Source: Lentzea cavernae
GTDB lineage: Bacteria > Actinomycetota > Actinomycetes > Mycobacteriales > Pseudonocardiaceae
NCBI RefSeq assembly: GCF_014653695.1
Contig: NZ_BNAR01000006.1
Location: 310,001 to 374,000 of the forward strand
Direction of reading: 5' to 3'
Length of the DNA: 64,000 nucleotides
The position numbers were made by a program, and so were the translations under genes. Shown here piece after piece: positions 52,588 through 60,617 of the stretch. The first letter of the stretch is position 1. Each line of letters opens with the position of its first letter. Under the pieces are notes generated by a model. The model saw only the letters and a list, made by a program, of their open reading frames with translations. It made no database searches and had not been told where the DNA came from.

Positions 52588-53316
52588 GGCCCCGGAGCCG
52601 GCCTGCTCGTCGCTCCACAGCAACGGCAGCAGGTCGGCTCCCCGCCGCCACAGCCACGGAATCCCCTTGAGCACCAACCACGCCGCGTGGTGCCACACCG
52701 TCAGCTCGCGCCCGCCCGAACACTCCAGGCTGACCTCGCCGAACCGCAGCCCGGTCGTGCCCAGCTCGGCCGCGAACGCCCGCGCCAGCATGCGGTGACC
52801 TCGTTCGGACGGGTGCAGCCGGTCGACCGCCCACGTCTCCAGCTCGTAGGCGCCGGGCATCGTGTGCAGGTCGACGCACCGCACGCCGTGCCGCGCCACC
52901 ACCACGTCGACCACGCGGTTGTACTCGTCGATGCGGTTCTTCAGGACCCGCCGCAGCTTGCCGGGCAGCTTGAACACGCGGCCCTGGTCGTGGAACCGCA
53001 CGGTGACGACCGAGGCGCCGGCCGCGGTCAGCTCGCGGCAGACGTGGTCGAGGTCCTCGTGCATCCGCCGCGCGGAGAAGTCGGACCGCAGCGTGTCGTT
53101 GACGCCCGCGATGACGACGGCGGCGGTGGGCCGGTCGCGCAACGCCTGCGGCAGCTGCACCCGCCGGACGTCCGCCAGCCGCGCGCCGGACACGGCGTGG
53201 TTGCGGTAGCCGTTGTCCGCGTAGGCGGACGAGAGGATGGGCCCGAAGCCGCGCCAGCCGCCGGGCACGAGGTCACCGATCCCGACCGCTGTCGAGTCAC
53301 CGAGTAACACCAGCAC
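52357..53316 (-). CDS. SGNH/GDSL-family hydrolase
   Basis: This protein of up to 319 residues has the SGNH blocks: LLGDSTAVGIG (Ser8), NGYRNHAVSGARL (Gly), VVIAGVNDTL (Asn) and VDRLHPSERGH (Asp/His). It should be a cytosolic esterase or lipase. Codon 4 is TTA (53307-53305). The last 77 or so residues come from sequence antisense to the GT39 paralogue, because no stop occurs before 52357; the family domain ends near position 52600. GTG 53316 begins the first SGNH block. Confidence 0.83.
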   Translation of the reverse strand: MLVLLGDSTAVGIGDLVPGGWRGFGPILSSAYADNGYRNHAVSGARLADVRRVQLPQALRDRPTAAVVIAGVNDTLRSDFSARRMHEDLDHVCRELTAAGASVVTVRFHDQGRVFKLPGKLRRVLKNRIDEYNRVVDVVVARHGVRCVDLHTMPGAYELETWAVDRLHPSERGHRMLARAFAAELGTTGLRFGEVSLECSGGRELTVWHHAAWLVLKGIPWLWRRGADLLPLLWSDEQAGSGASAPGAQVVERLTARGDGLEVRRDPFADVAAAATAALDVVAHLALGDERLELFESGRGIAAVPATDRDHGPAGRQLQ

Positions 53317-53369
53317 GCGGTTCAGGATCAGCGTGCCCGGTGATCCGAGAATGACCGTGCGGGAACCGT

Positions 53370-54542
53370 TCAGCGAAATGCTGGGTAAAGCGGGAGTTCG
53401 AGCACCTCAGGGCCGTAGCGGTCGGCCAGCGCCCCGATCACCGCGTCGGCGTGCGACGCGACCGTCTTCTCCCCGAGGATCAGCGCGTCGGACCGCAACC
53501 GCACCCACCGCCCCGTCAGCACGACGCTACGCGGCGGAGCGTTGTCCGCGGTCGGCATGGGCTTCGACAGGGCCCGCCAGGTCGCGAGCCACACCCACAG
53601 CAGCTGGGCCTCCAGCAGCCGCGGTAAGAGCACCGCGTCGTCGTCCATCTCGGGCCACACCGACCCGACCTCGGCGCGCCAGGCGGCGACCATGGCCTCG
53701 GACATCCCCGGCGGCAGGCCCCACCCGCACCAGCAGGACGGGAACGGCACGCGCAGCGCGGCGGCGTCGAACACGATGTCGCGGACGCAGCCGCCCTCGA
53801 AGTCGACGAACCGCACACCGCGCGAGGTGACCAGGTGGTTGTCCGGGCACGACGACGACGGGCTGAACGCCCGCCTGCGCGAGGTGCTGAACGCCCGCGC
53901 GGCCCCGGCGGCGAACTCGACGGCCTGCGTCGACGTCCCGACCCCCAGGGTCGACTCCATCAACCCCGGTAAGCCGGCGATCGCCGCGTGCACGTCGACC
54001 GCGATCGGGTCCTGGCAGCACTGCGCGCCGGCACGGCGCATCAACGCGTCGAAGTCGGCGTCACGGCCCGCCGTGGTGGCGTGCAGGCGGCCCATGGCGT
54101 GGGCCCACGACAGCAACCCTCGTTCGGCGGCGCGCGCGTCCTTGGCGTGCAGCTTCTCCGACAGCCTCGGCGCACGTCCGAGGTCTTCGAGCACGACCAG
54201 GCGCATCGCCGCGTCGTGGGCGAAGAGTTCGGGGGTGGCGCGCTCCTCGGCGGGCAACGCCGTCAGCAGCTGGTGGCTGACCGCCTCGTGCGCCCACGGG
54301 TCGCGGTCGCCGCTGCCTGCCGGATAGCGCTTCACGACCAGCGTGCGCGGCATGGAGAACGGTGAGGAAGCGACTCGTACGCGAATGACGACGGAACGAC
54401 CGGTACCCCCGAGTGCCTCGGGGTCCGCGAGACGCACCTGGGCGCCCAGTCTTCTCGTCAGTACCTGCTCAGCCGCCCCGACAGCGTCCGCGATCTCAGG
54501 TGAAGTCGTGTCGGGAGGGCCCGCGGTGATCTCCACGCTCAT
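53370..54542 (-). CDS. Phosphotransferase-like protein lacking the catalytic Asp (pseudokinase-like)
   Basis: This 390-residue protein has an APH/choline-kinase fold: Lys71 in LVVKRY, LVVLEDLG hinge, and DFEGG (Asp247) for metal. The catalytic loop reads FSPSSSCPDN (226-235), whereas related actinobacterial proteins show FSPGD-x-CPDN; Ser230 stands where the catalytic Asp should be. It may be inactive or use another residue. Two TTA codons are present (53972-53970 and 53627-53625). A TAGGGT box lies 8 nt before ATG 54542. The SGNH gene follows 53 bp downstream. Confidence 0.78.
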   Translation of the reverse strand: MSVEITAGPPDTTSPEIADAVGAAEQVLTRRLGAQVRLADPEALGGTGRSVVIRVRVASSPFSMPRTLVVKRYPAGSGDRDPWAHEAVSHQLLTALPAEERATPELFAHDAAMRLVVLEDLGRAPRLSEKLHAKDARAAERGLLSWAHAMGRLHATTAGRDADFDALMRRAGAQCCQDPIAVDVHAAIAGLPGLMESTLGVGTSTQAVEFAAGAARAFSTSRRRAFSPSSSCPDNHLVTSRGVRFVDFEGGCVRDIVFDAAALRVPFPSCWCGWGLPPGMSEAMVAAWRAEVGSVWPEMDDDAVLLPRLLEAQLLWVWLATWRALSKPMPTADNAPPRSVVLTGRWVRLRSDALILGEKTVASHADAVIGALADRYGPEVLELPLYPAFR

Positions 54543-54781
54543 CCCCTCCGACCCTACTCCCGAAGTCCGTGAGCCGGACCGACGCTAATCGGGCCAGGCC
54601 GCGGCCACCACCACTCGTTGGTAACGGCTCGCACCGTTCCCGGACACCCCTCCGAGGTGTGGACGTGTGGAAACACCATCCGTTGCCCACTTCGTGGCGA
54701 TCAAGGTGATGGATCGCCACGCACACCTCAATACCGATCAAGTAGGTGCTCGATCGGGCGAACCGGTCTCATGTTCTGGGA
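54543..54781. other. Intergenic region with a 9-bp-arm dyad
   Basis: GTGGCGATC (54694-54702) and GATCGCCAC (54712-54720) are perfect inverted repeats separated by 9 bp. The stretch lies between the kinase-like gene start and the aspS terminator. It may hold the promoter of the kinase-like gene; no gene or RNA is recognised. Confidence 0.35.
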
Positions 54782-54815
54782 CGCGCGGAGGCACCAGGTG
54801 GGTTGCCTCCGCGCG
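54782..54815 (-). terminator. Intrinsic terminator of aspS
   Basis: CGCGCGGAGGCA (54782-54793) pairs with TGCCTCCGCGCG (54804-54815) around a 10-nt loop. It starts 13 bp past the aspS stop on the minus strand. Confidence 0.75.
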
Positions 54816-54827
54816 GCAGAAAGATCG

Positions 54828-56639
54828 TCAGGCCTTCTCGGACGCCTTGTCGGCGGCCTTGTCCTGACCCTTCTCCTGGGGCTTGGCGTCGACGCCCGCC
54901 TCCTTGCGCTGCAGCGCCGTGATGGGCGCCGGAGCCGCGGTCAGCGGGTCGTAGCCGCCGCCCGACTTCGGGAAGGCGATGACCTCGCGGATCGAGTCGG
55001 CGCCCGCGAGCAGCATGCAGAGGCGGTCCCAGCCCAGCGCGATGCCGCCGTGGGGCGGGGCGCCGAACTTGAACGCGTCGAGCAGGAAGCCGAACTTCTC
55101 CTGCGCCTCCTCGGCACCGATGCCCATGACGTTGAACGCGCGCTGCTGCACGTCGGCGCGGTGGATACGAATGGAGCCGCCGCCGAGCTCGTTGCCGTTG
55201 AGGATCACGTCGTAGGCGTAGGCCAGCGCGTTGCCGGGGTCGGACTCGAAGTTGTCGATCCACTCCGGGGTCGGCGAGGTGAACGCGTGGTGCAGCGCCG
55301 TCCAGTTGCCGCCGCCGACCGCGACGTCACCGGCCTCGAGCTTGTCGACCGACTCGAACATCGGGAAGTCGACGACCCAGGCGAACGCCCAGGCGTTCGC
55401 GTCGACCAGGCCGACGCGGTGCGCGATCTCGACACGGGCGGCACCCAGCAGGGCGCGCGCGTCACGCGGGTCGCCCGCGCCGAAGAAGATGCAGTCGCCG
55501 GGGTTGGCGCCGACGGCCTTCGCGAGACCGTCGCGCTCGGTGTCGGTGAGGTTCTTCGCGACCGGGCCGCCCAGCGTGCCGTCCTCGCCGACGAGCACGT
55601 ACGCGAGACCCTTGTGGCCGCGCTGCTTGGCGAACTCCTGCCACGCGTCGAGCGTGCGGCGCGGCTGCGAGGCACCGCCCGGCATGACCACGGCGCCGAC
55701 GTACGGCGCCTGGAACACGCGGAACGTCGTGTCCTTGAAGTACTCGGTCAGCTCGGTGAGCTCGATCTCGAAGCGCAGGTCCGGCTTGTCCGAGCCGTAC
55801 TTGGCCATCGCGTCGGCGTAGGAGATCCGGCGGAACGGCAGCGGCAGCTCGACGCCCTTGGTCTCCTTCCAGATCGCGGCCAGCAGCTTCTCGGTCAGCG
55901 CGATGACGTCGTCCTGCTCGACGAAGCTCATCTCGACGTCGAGCTGGGTGAACTCCGGCTGGCGGTCGGCGCGGAAGTCCTCGTCGCGGTAGCAGCGCGC
56001 GATCTGGTAGTACCGCTCCATGCCGCCGACCATGAGCAGCTGCTTGAACAGCTGCGGCGACTGCGGCAGCGCGTACCAGGAGCCCGGGCGCAGTCGCGCC
56101 GGCACCAGGAAGTCGCGCGCGCCCTCGGGAGTCGACCGGGTCAGCGTGGGCGTCTCGATCTCGACGAACTTCTCCGAGTGCAGCACCTCGCGGGCGATGC
56201 GGCTGACCTCGGAGCGCAGCCGGATGGCCTTGGCCGGGGCGGAGCGGCGCAGGTCGAGGTAGCGGTGCTTGAGACGCGCCTCCTCGCCCGGCTCGACCTC
56301 GCTCTCGACCTGGAACGGCAGCGGCGCGGCCTCGTTGAGGACCTCGAGGTCGCTCACGTAGACCTCGATGGCGCCGGTGGGCAGCTCGGGGTTCTCGCTG
56401 CCCTCGGGGCGCTTGCTCACCTCACCGGTGACCTTGACGACGTACTCGCTGCGCAGCCGGTGCGCGCGCTCGGCCATCTCGCCCTCGCGGAACACCACCT
56501 GGGCAACGCCCGAGGCGTCGCGGAGGTCGATGAAGATGACACCGCCGTGATCCCGCCGGCGGGCGACCCACCCGGTGAGGGTGACGGACTGCCCGGCGTG
56601 CTCGGCCCGGAGTGATCCGGCCTCGTGCGTGCGCAACAC
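54828..56639 (-). CDS. aspS: Aspartyl-tRNA synthetase
   Basis: This 603-residue class II synthetase has the OB-fold anticodon domain ([24 protein letters not shown]), motif 2 ([30 protein letters not shown]), the bacterial GAD insertion, and motif 3 ([14 protein letters not shown]). His in RRRDHGG is typical of non-discriminating bacterial AspRS, which also charges tRNA-Asn where AsnRS is absent; this is inferred. A Lys/Ala/Glu-rich tail ([16 protein letters not shown]) follows the conserved end. GTG 56639 begins the OB domain. Confidence 0.96.
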   Translation of the reverse strand: MLRTHEAGSLRAEHAGQSVTLTGWVARRRDHGGVIFIDLRDASGVAQVVFREGEMAERAHRLRSEYVVKVTGEVSKRPEGSENPELPTGAIEVYVSDLEVLNEAAPLPFQVESEVEPGEEARLKHRYLDLRRSAPAKAIRLRSEVSRIAREVLHSEKFVEIETPTLTRSTPEGARDFLVPARLRPGSWYALPQSPQLFKQLLMVGGMERYYQIARCYRDEDFRADRQPEFTQLDVEMSFVEQDDVIALTEKLLAAIWKETKGVELPLPFRRISYADAMAKYGSDKPDLRFEIELTELTEYFKDTTFRVFQAPYVGAVVMPGGASQPRRTLDAWQEFAKQRGHKGLAYVLVGEDGTLGGPVAKNLTDTERDGLAKAVGANPGDCIFFGAGDPRDARALLGAARVEIAHRVGLVDANAWAFAWVVDFPMFESVDKLEAGDVAVGGGNWTALHHAFTSPTPEWIDNFESDPGNALAYAYDVILNGNELGGGSIRIHRADVQQRAFNVMGIGAEEAQEKFGFLLDAFKFGAPPHGGIALGWDRLCMLLAGADSIREVIAFPKSGGGYDPLTAAPAPITALQRKEAGVDAKPQEKGQDKAADKASEKA

Positions 56640-56705
56640 GGTGGTGGCTCCTTGTAGACGAAGTCAGCTTTGCCGTCAAGGCTAGCCGGACCCACCGACA
56701 GAATT

Positions 56706-57083
56706 TCAAGCAGGGCTTTCCGGCCGCGGAGATGATCTCCCCAGCACCGGTTTCGCCTTCGCCCAGGCGTCGTGCCAACCGGGGTCGACCTGTTCGGCAT
56801 CGCCCCACCGCGCGATCCGGTGGAGCAACTCCAGCAACCGCTCCCTCGGCTGAGGCGCGAGCGACGGCAGCACCTCGACGAGGAACGGCAGCACCGCCGT
56901 GGCGGCCCCGCACACGAACCCGCCCTCCTCGTGCACCGTGCGGTCCAGGTCGGTGATGGCCCGCGCGACCACCTCGGGGTCGTCGGACAACAGCGCCCGC
57001 ACGTGACCGGGCGTGTCCAGCGCGGGGCCGTAGGCGTGGTCGACCGCGTGCCACGCGATGTCGTCCAAGCCTTCCAAGCTCAT
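56706..57083 (-). CDS. Small HEAT-like protein
   Basis: This 125-residue protein has repeated helical units (HVRALLSDDPEVVARAITDLDRTV, then AVLPFLVEVLPSLAPQPRERLLELLHRIARWGD) that look like one HEAT-type repeat pair. ATG 57083 overlaps the stop of the larger HEAT-like gene (ATGA). No function can be assigned; such proteins often act as scaffolds or immunity-type partners. Confidence 0.7.
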   Translation of the reverse strand: MSLEGLDDIAWHAVDHAYGPALDTPGHVRALLSDDPEVVARAITDLDRTVHEEGGFVCGAATAVLPFLVEVLPSLAPQPRERLLELLHRIARWGDAEQVDPGWHDAWAKAKPVLGRSSPRPESPA

Positions 57084-58111
57084 CCCAGGTCCAGCAGCAC
57101 GGAGGTGGCCAGGGTCGAGATCTTCTGCCCCAGCGACGTCACGGCGTGGTCGTGCACCCTCTCGGCGACGAGGTCCCGGTACTCCCGTGCTCGCGCGGCC
57201 CCCACCAGCCACACCGCGAACGCCCGCAGCCGCACGTCCGGGTCCGCCACCCACACCGGCACGAACGGCACGACCAGGCCCACGTCGGTGGTGTCGCGCT
57301 CGAAGAGACGGCGCAGGTAGTCGAGCGCCTCCGTCCGCCACGGCAGCACGTCCACCAGTGCCAGCACCAGGTCCATGCCGTCGAAGTCCTTGGGCCCCAC
57401 CAGCCAGAGCACGTGCTCCAGCACCTCGTCGTAGCCCATCTCGAACGACCCGGTGGCCAGGAACAGCTCCAGGTCCCCGGTCAGCGCGCGCAGGATCACG
57501 TCGGCGTCGGGCCGCGTCGCCGCCGACACGAGCATCCGCGCGAGCGGTTCGTCGTCGGGGACCGCCAGCTCCCGCAACCACGAGGCCGCCGCCTCGTCAC
57601 CCCGCCCGGCGAACTCCGTGGCGACGATCACGACGCACAACCGCGTGGCCGGGTCGATCTCCTCCTCCCACCGCGCGGACAGGGCGGGCAGCACGGGCGC
57701 ACTGTCCCCGAGCCCCTTCCCCAGCACGAACAACACGCCCCGCCGCACCGCCGCTGAGCCGTGGCCGAGCAGGGCGAGCAACGCCGGTTTCGAGGCCTCC
57801 CAGGCGGGCGGCCAGCTCGGGTGCACACCGTCGGAGCCGCTGCCCCCGGCGACCGCGATCGCGCCGCACAGGTTCTCGAGCAGCCACTCGCGGCTGGGGG
57901 TGTTGTCGTGGGCGACCAGGTCCAGCAGGAACGGCCACGCCGCCGCGGTCGCCTCGCTGACCTCGGTCTCGTCACCGGTCAGGTGCCGCACCAGCCCCTC
58001 GTGCGGCTCGACGGACGTCCGCGCCTGCCTGAGCAGCCCGGGAATCTCGTCGGCGTACCCGTCGTGACCGCGCAACCGGTACCAGTCGATCTTCTTCAGG
58101 CCGTCCACCAT
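57080..58111 (-). CDS. HEAT-repeat-like protein
   Basis: This 343-residue protein is made of helical repeats throughout (for example ATAAAWPFLLDLVAHDNTPSREWLLENL, AVRRGVLFVLGKGLGDSAPVLPAL, VRLRAFAVWLVGAARAREYRDL). Its first part resembles the small protein encoded downstream, so the pair may come from a duplication. ATG 58111 (MVDGLKKIDWYRL) is the likely start. It is transcribed toward aspS, and a terminator lies just upstream of its start for the subtilase before it. Confidence 0.75.
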   Translation of the reverse strand: MVDGLKKIDWYRLRGHDGYADEIPGLLRQARTSVEPHEGLVRHLTGDETEVSEATAAAWPFLLDLVAHDNTPSREWLLENLCGAIAVAGGSGSDGVHPSWPPAWEASKPALLALLGHGSAAVRRGVLFVLGKGLGDSAPVLPALSARWEEEIDPATRLCVVIVATEFAGRGDEAAASWLRELAVPDDEPLARMLVSAATRPDADVILRALTGDLELFLATGSFEMGYDEVLEHVLWLVGPKDFDGMDLVLALVDVLPWRTEALDYLRRLFERDTTDVGLVVPFVPVWVADPDVRLRAFAVWLVGAARAREYRDLVAERVHDHAVTSLGQKISTLATSVLLDLG

Positions 58112-58128
58112 GGATCCAACAATAGGAA

Positions 58129-58157
58129 AAGGCCGCGACCTCACGGGTCGCGGCCTT
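58129..58157 (-). terminator. Intrinsic terminator of subtilase 1
   Basis: AAGGCCGCGACC (58129-58140) pairs with GGTCGCGGCCTT (58146-58157) around TCACG. It lies 16 bp past the stop of the subtilase at 58174 and is followed by TTCC on the minus strand. Confidence 0.8.
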
Positions 58158-58173
58158 CTCGGGGAGTGCTAGC

Positions 58174-59343
58174 TCACGCGGTCGGCGCGAGGTACAGCAG
58201 GCGGTTCGGCGAGCCGGAGCCCGGGTTCGTCACCTTGGACGGCGTGGACTGGCCGATCAGGTACGAGGCGACCTGGGCCGGCGTCGCGCCGGTGTTCGTC
58301 GAGAGGTAGCGAGCCGCGGCGCCCGCGACGTGCGGGGTGGCCATCGACGTGCCGGAGATGGTGCTGGTGGCGGTGTCGGAGGTGCTCCAGGACGACGTGA
58401 TGTCGCGGCCCGGGGCGAAGATGTCGAGCACGGCGCCGTAGTTCGAGAACGAGGAACGGGCGTCGTTGCGGTCGGTGGAGCCGACGGTGATCGCCTCGGT
58501 CACGCGGGCCGGCGAGAAGCCGGACGCGTTGGCGTTCGAGTTGCCGGCCGCGACCGCGAAGGTCACGCCCTTGGCGACGGCGTTGCGGACGGCGGTGTCG
58601 AGGGTGGCGTTGGCGCCACCACCGAGCGAGAGGTTCGCGACGGCCGGCTTGGCGGCGTTGGCGCCCACCCAGTCGATGCCCGCCGCGACGCCCGCGAGGG
58701 TGCCGGAGCCGTTGTTGTCGAGCACGCGGACGGCGACGATGCGAGCGGCCTTCGCGACGCCGTACTGCGAGCCCGCGATGGTGCCGGCGACGTGCGTGCC
58801 GTGGCCGTTGCCGTCCTGCGCGACGTTGTCGTTGTCCACGAAGTCACGGCCGTTCGAGGCGCGGCCCCCGAACGTCGAGTGGCTGATGCGGACGCCGGTG
58901 TCGATGACGTACGCCGTCACACCGGAACCGGTGGAGGTGTAGCTGTAGGAGCTGTTGAGCGGCAGGTTGCGCTGGTCGATGCGGTCGAGCCCCCACGACG
59001 GCGGGTTCGTCTGCGTGGCCTGCGTGCGGACGACCTGGTCGGCCTCCACGAACTCGACCGACGGGTCGGCGGCGAGGCGCTTGGCCTGCTTCTCCGACAG
59101 CTTCACGTTGAAGCCGCCGAAGGTCTTGTACTCGCGCTCGACGGTGCCGCCGAAACGGGAAGCGAGGGCGTGCCCGTTCGTCTTGCCCTCCTTGAGCTTC
59201 ACGATGAAGCTGCCGGAGATCTTCTCGGGAGAACCGAGGGAGAGGACCTCTCCTTCGGCGGCGGAGGCGTTGGGAACCATCAGAACCGACATGGCGAGAG
59301 TCGCCGCGCCGGCACCGGCCAGGAACCGGATCTTTCGCGTCAT
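58174..59343 (-). CDS. Secreted subtilisin-family serine protease 1
   Basis: This 389-residue preproprotein has a Sec signal peptide (cleavage near ASA-AEG), an I9 propeptide (GSFIVKLKEG to VEADQVV, about 42-105) and an S8 catalytic domain with Asp148 (VIDTG), His181 (GHGTHVAG), Asn268 (AAGN oxyanion) and Ser333 (GTSMATPHVAG). It is a complete extracellular protease of proteinase-K type. It is the last of three tandem subtilase genes with independent promoters and terminators. AAAG-rich leader sequence precedes ATG 59343. Confidence 0.95.
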   Translation of the reverse strand: MTRKIRFLAGAGAATLAMSVLMVPNASAAEGEVLSLGSPEKISGSFIVKLKEGKTNGHALASRFGGTVEREYKTFGGFNVKLSEKQAKRLAADPSVEFVEADQVVRTQATQTNPPSWGLDRIDQRNLPLNSSYSYTSTGSGVTAYVIDTGVRISHSTFGGRASNGRDFVDNDNVAQDGNGHGTHVAGTIAGSQYGVAKAARIVAVRVLDNNGSGTLAGVAAGIDWVGANAAKPAVANLSLGGGANATLDTAVRNAVAKGVTFAVAAGNSNANASGFSPARVTEAITVGSTDRNDARSSFSNYGAVLDIFAPGRDITSSWSTSDTATSTISGTSMATPHVAGAAARYLSTNTGATPAQVASYLIGQSTPSKVTNPGSGSPNRLLYLAPTA

Positions 59344-59359
59344 GATGTCGCTTTCCGTT

Positions 59360-59371
59360 CTTTGCAGGGGA
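59360..59371 (-). promoter_or_regulatory. Conserved leader motif before subtilase 1
   Basis: On the minus strand TTCCCCTGCAAAG ends about 17 nt before ATG 59343. The same TCCCTGCAAAG block occurs at the same distance before subtilase 2 and, reduced to TCCCTGC, before subtilase 3. A CGAAGCGCTTTCG dyad lies just upstream (59374-59386). Function is not known. Confidence 0.4.
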
Positions 59372-59411
59372 ACGAAGCGCTTTCGACGTTATGGAGAGAT
59401 CCGGTTCCTGC

Positions 59412-59441
59412 CAAGGGCGTCCACGGAATAAGACGCCCTTG
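59412..59441 (-). terminator. Intrinsic terminator of subtilase 2
   Basis: CAAGGGCGTC (59412-59421) pairs with GACGCCCTTG (59432-59441) around a 10-nt loop. It lies 21 bp past the subtilase 2 stop on the minus strand. Confidence 0.7.
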
Positions 59442-59462
59442 CATTGCCGGACAATTCACCTT

Positions 59463-60536
59463 TCACAGAGATGGCGGCCAGTGGAGGATACGAGTGACGG
59501 GTGGCGTGCCCGGAGTGCCCGTGGTAGCCAGCGCGCTCTCGACCTGCGCGGGCGTGGCGGTGCGGTTGCGCTCCAGGAACCGTGCCGCGACACCGGCCGC
59601 GTGCGGTGCGGCCATCGACGAACCGCTCAGCGTGTTGGTCGCCGTGTCGGACGTGTTCCAGGCAGAGGGAATGCTCACGCCGGCGGCCCAGATGTCCACC
59701 AGCGGCCCGTAGTTCGACGACGACGCCTTGGTGTCGTTCTGCGTCAACGCTCCCACGCAGATCGCCTGCGAAACCCGTTGTGGCGACGAGTTCCCGGGAT
59801 CGGTGTTGCTGCCTCCCGCCGCGACCGCGTACGAGACACCGGAGTCGATCGACTTCTTCACGGCCGTGTCCAGAGCCGCGGAAGCGCCGCCGCCCAACGA
59901 CATGTTGGCCACCGCGGGCTTCACGGCGTTGCGCGTCACCCAGTCGACGCCCGCGATGACACCGGAGATCGTGCCGGAACCCGAACCGTTCAGCACCCGC
60001 ACGCCCCACACGGTGGCGTGCTTGGCGACGCCGTACTTGGTGCCCGCCGCGATCCCGGCGACGTGCGTGCCGTGACCGTTGTCGTCCTGGGCGATCGCGT
60101 CGTTGTCGACGGTGTCCCACCCGTTGCGCGCACGGCCGCCGAAGTCCGCGTGCGTCACGCGAAGACCGGTGTCGATCACGTAGATGTTCACGCCGCGTCC
60201 CGTGGTCGCGTACTCGTAGCGCTGGTCCAGCGGCAACGCGCGCTGGTCGATGCGGTCCAGTCCCCACGGCGGGTTGAGCTGGACGCCGTTGGCGTGCACG
60301 ATCCCGTCACGCTCCACTGAGGACACGTTCGGGTCGGCCTTCAGCGCACGGACCTGCTTCGCGGTCAGGCGGGCGCTGAAACCGTTGAAGACACTGGAAT
60401 ACGTGTGCTCGACCGTGCCGCTGAACGACGACACGGTTCCGTCACGCATCACCACGATGTAGGACGACGTGGCCGCGGACGCCGGGGCGACCACGACCGC
60501 CGCACCCAGTGCGGCGACTGCCAGCAGGGCTCTCAC
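59463..60536 (-). CDS. Secreted subtilisin-family protease 2, oxyanion Asn replaced
   Basis: This 357-residue preproprotein has a signal peptide (cleavage near ASA-ATS), an I9-like propeptide (SYIVVMRDG to SSVERDGIV) and a catalytic domain with Asp122, His155 and Ser307 ([12 protein letters not shown]). In paralogues 1 and 3 the oxyanion segment is VAAGNSNANASG; here it is [12 protein letters not shown], so Gly242 replaces the oxyanion-hole Asn. That should lower activity or change specificity. GTG 60536 starts the signal peptide. Confidence 0.9.
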   Translation of the reverse strand: MRALLAVAALGAAVVVAPASAATSSYIVVMRDGTVSSFSGTVEHTYSSVFNGFSARLTAKQVRALKADPNVSSVERDGIVHANGVQLNPPWGLDRIDQRALPLDQRYEYATTGRGVNIYVIDTGLRVTHADFGGRARNGWDTVDNDAIAQDDNGHGTHVAGIAAGTKYGVAKHATVWGVRVLNGSGSGTISGVIAGVDWVTRNAVKPAVANMSLGGGASAALDTAVKKSIDSGVSYAVAAGGSNTDPGNSSPQRVSQAICVGALTQNDTKASSSNYGPLVDIWAAGVSIPSAWNTSDTATNTLSGSSMAAPHAAGVAARFLERNRTATPAQVESALATTGTPGTPPVTRILHWPPSL

Positions 60537-60553
60537 AGGCAGATTTCCTTTCG

Positions 60554-60564
60554 CTTTGCAGGGA
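60554..60564 (-). promoter_or_regulatory. Conserved leader motif before subtilase 2
   Basis: TCCCTGCAAAG on the minus strand ends 18 nt before GTG 60536, matching the copy before subtilase 1 in both sequence and distance. Confidence 0.4.
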
Positions 60565-60567
60565 AAA

Positions 60568-60599
60568 CGGCCCCGGCTCGCGGAGCAGAGCCGGGGCCG
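60568..60599 (-). terminator. Intrinsic terminator of subtilase 3
   Basis: CGGCCCCGGCTC (60568-60579) pairs perfectly with GAGCCGGGGCCG (60588-60599) around an 8-nt loop; on the minus strand it is followed by TTTTCCC. It lies 18 bp past the subtilase 3 stop. Confidence 0.85.
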
Positions 60600-60617
60600 C
60601 ACATCTCGGAGCGGGGA

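Noticed and set aside
54667-54867. Small plus-strand frame in the gap before aspS
   Set aside because: It ends inside the aspS gene, has no ribosome site and crosses the terminator hairpin.
54618-56615. Plus-strand open frame antisense to aspS
   Set aside because: aspS is unmistakable on the other strand; this is a GC-driven shadow.
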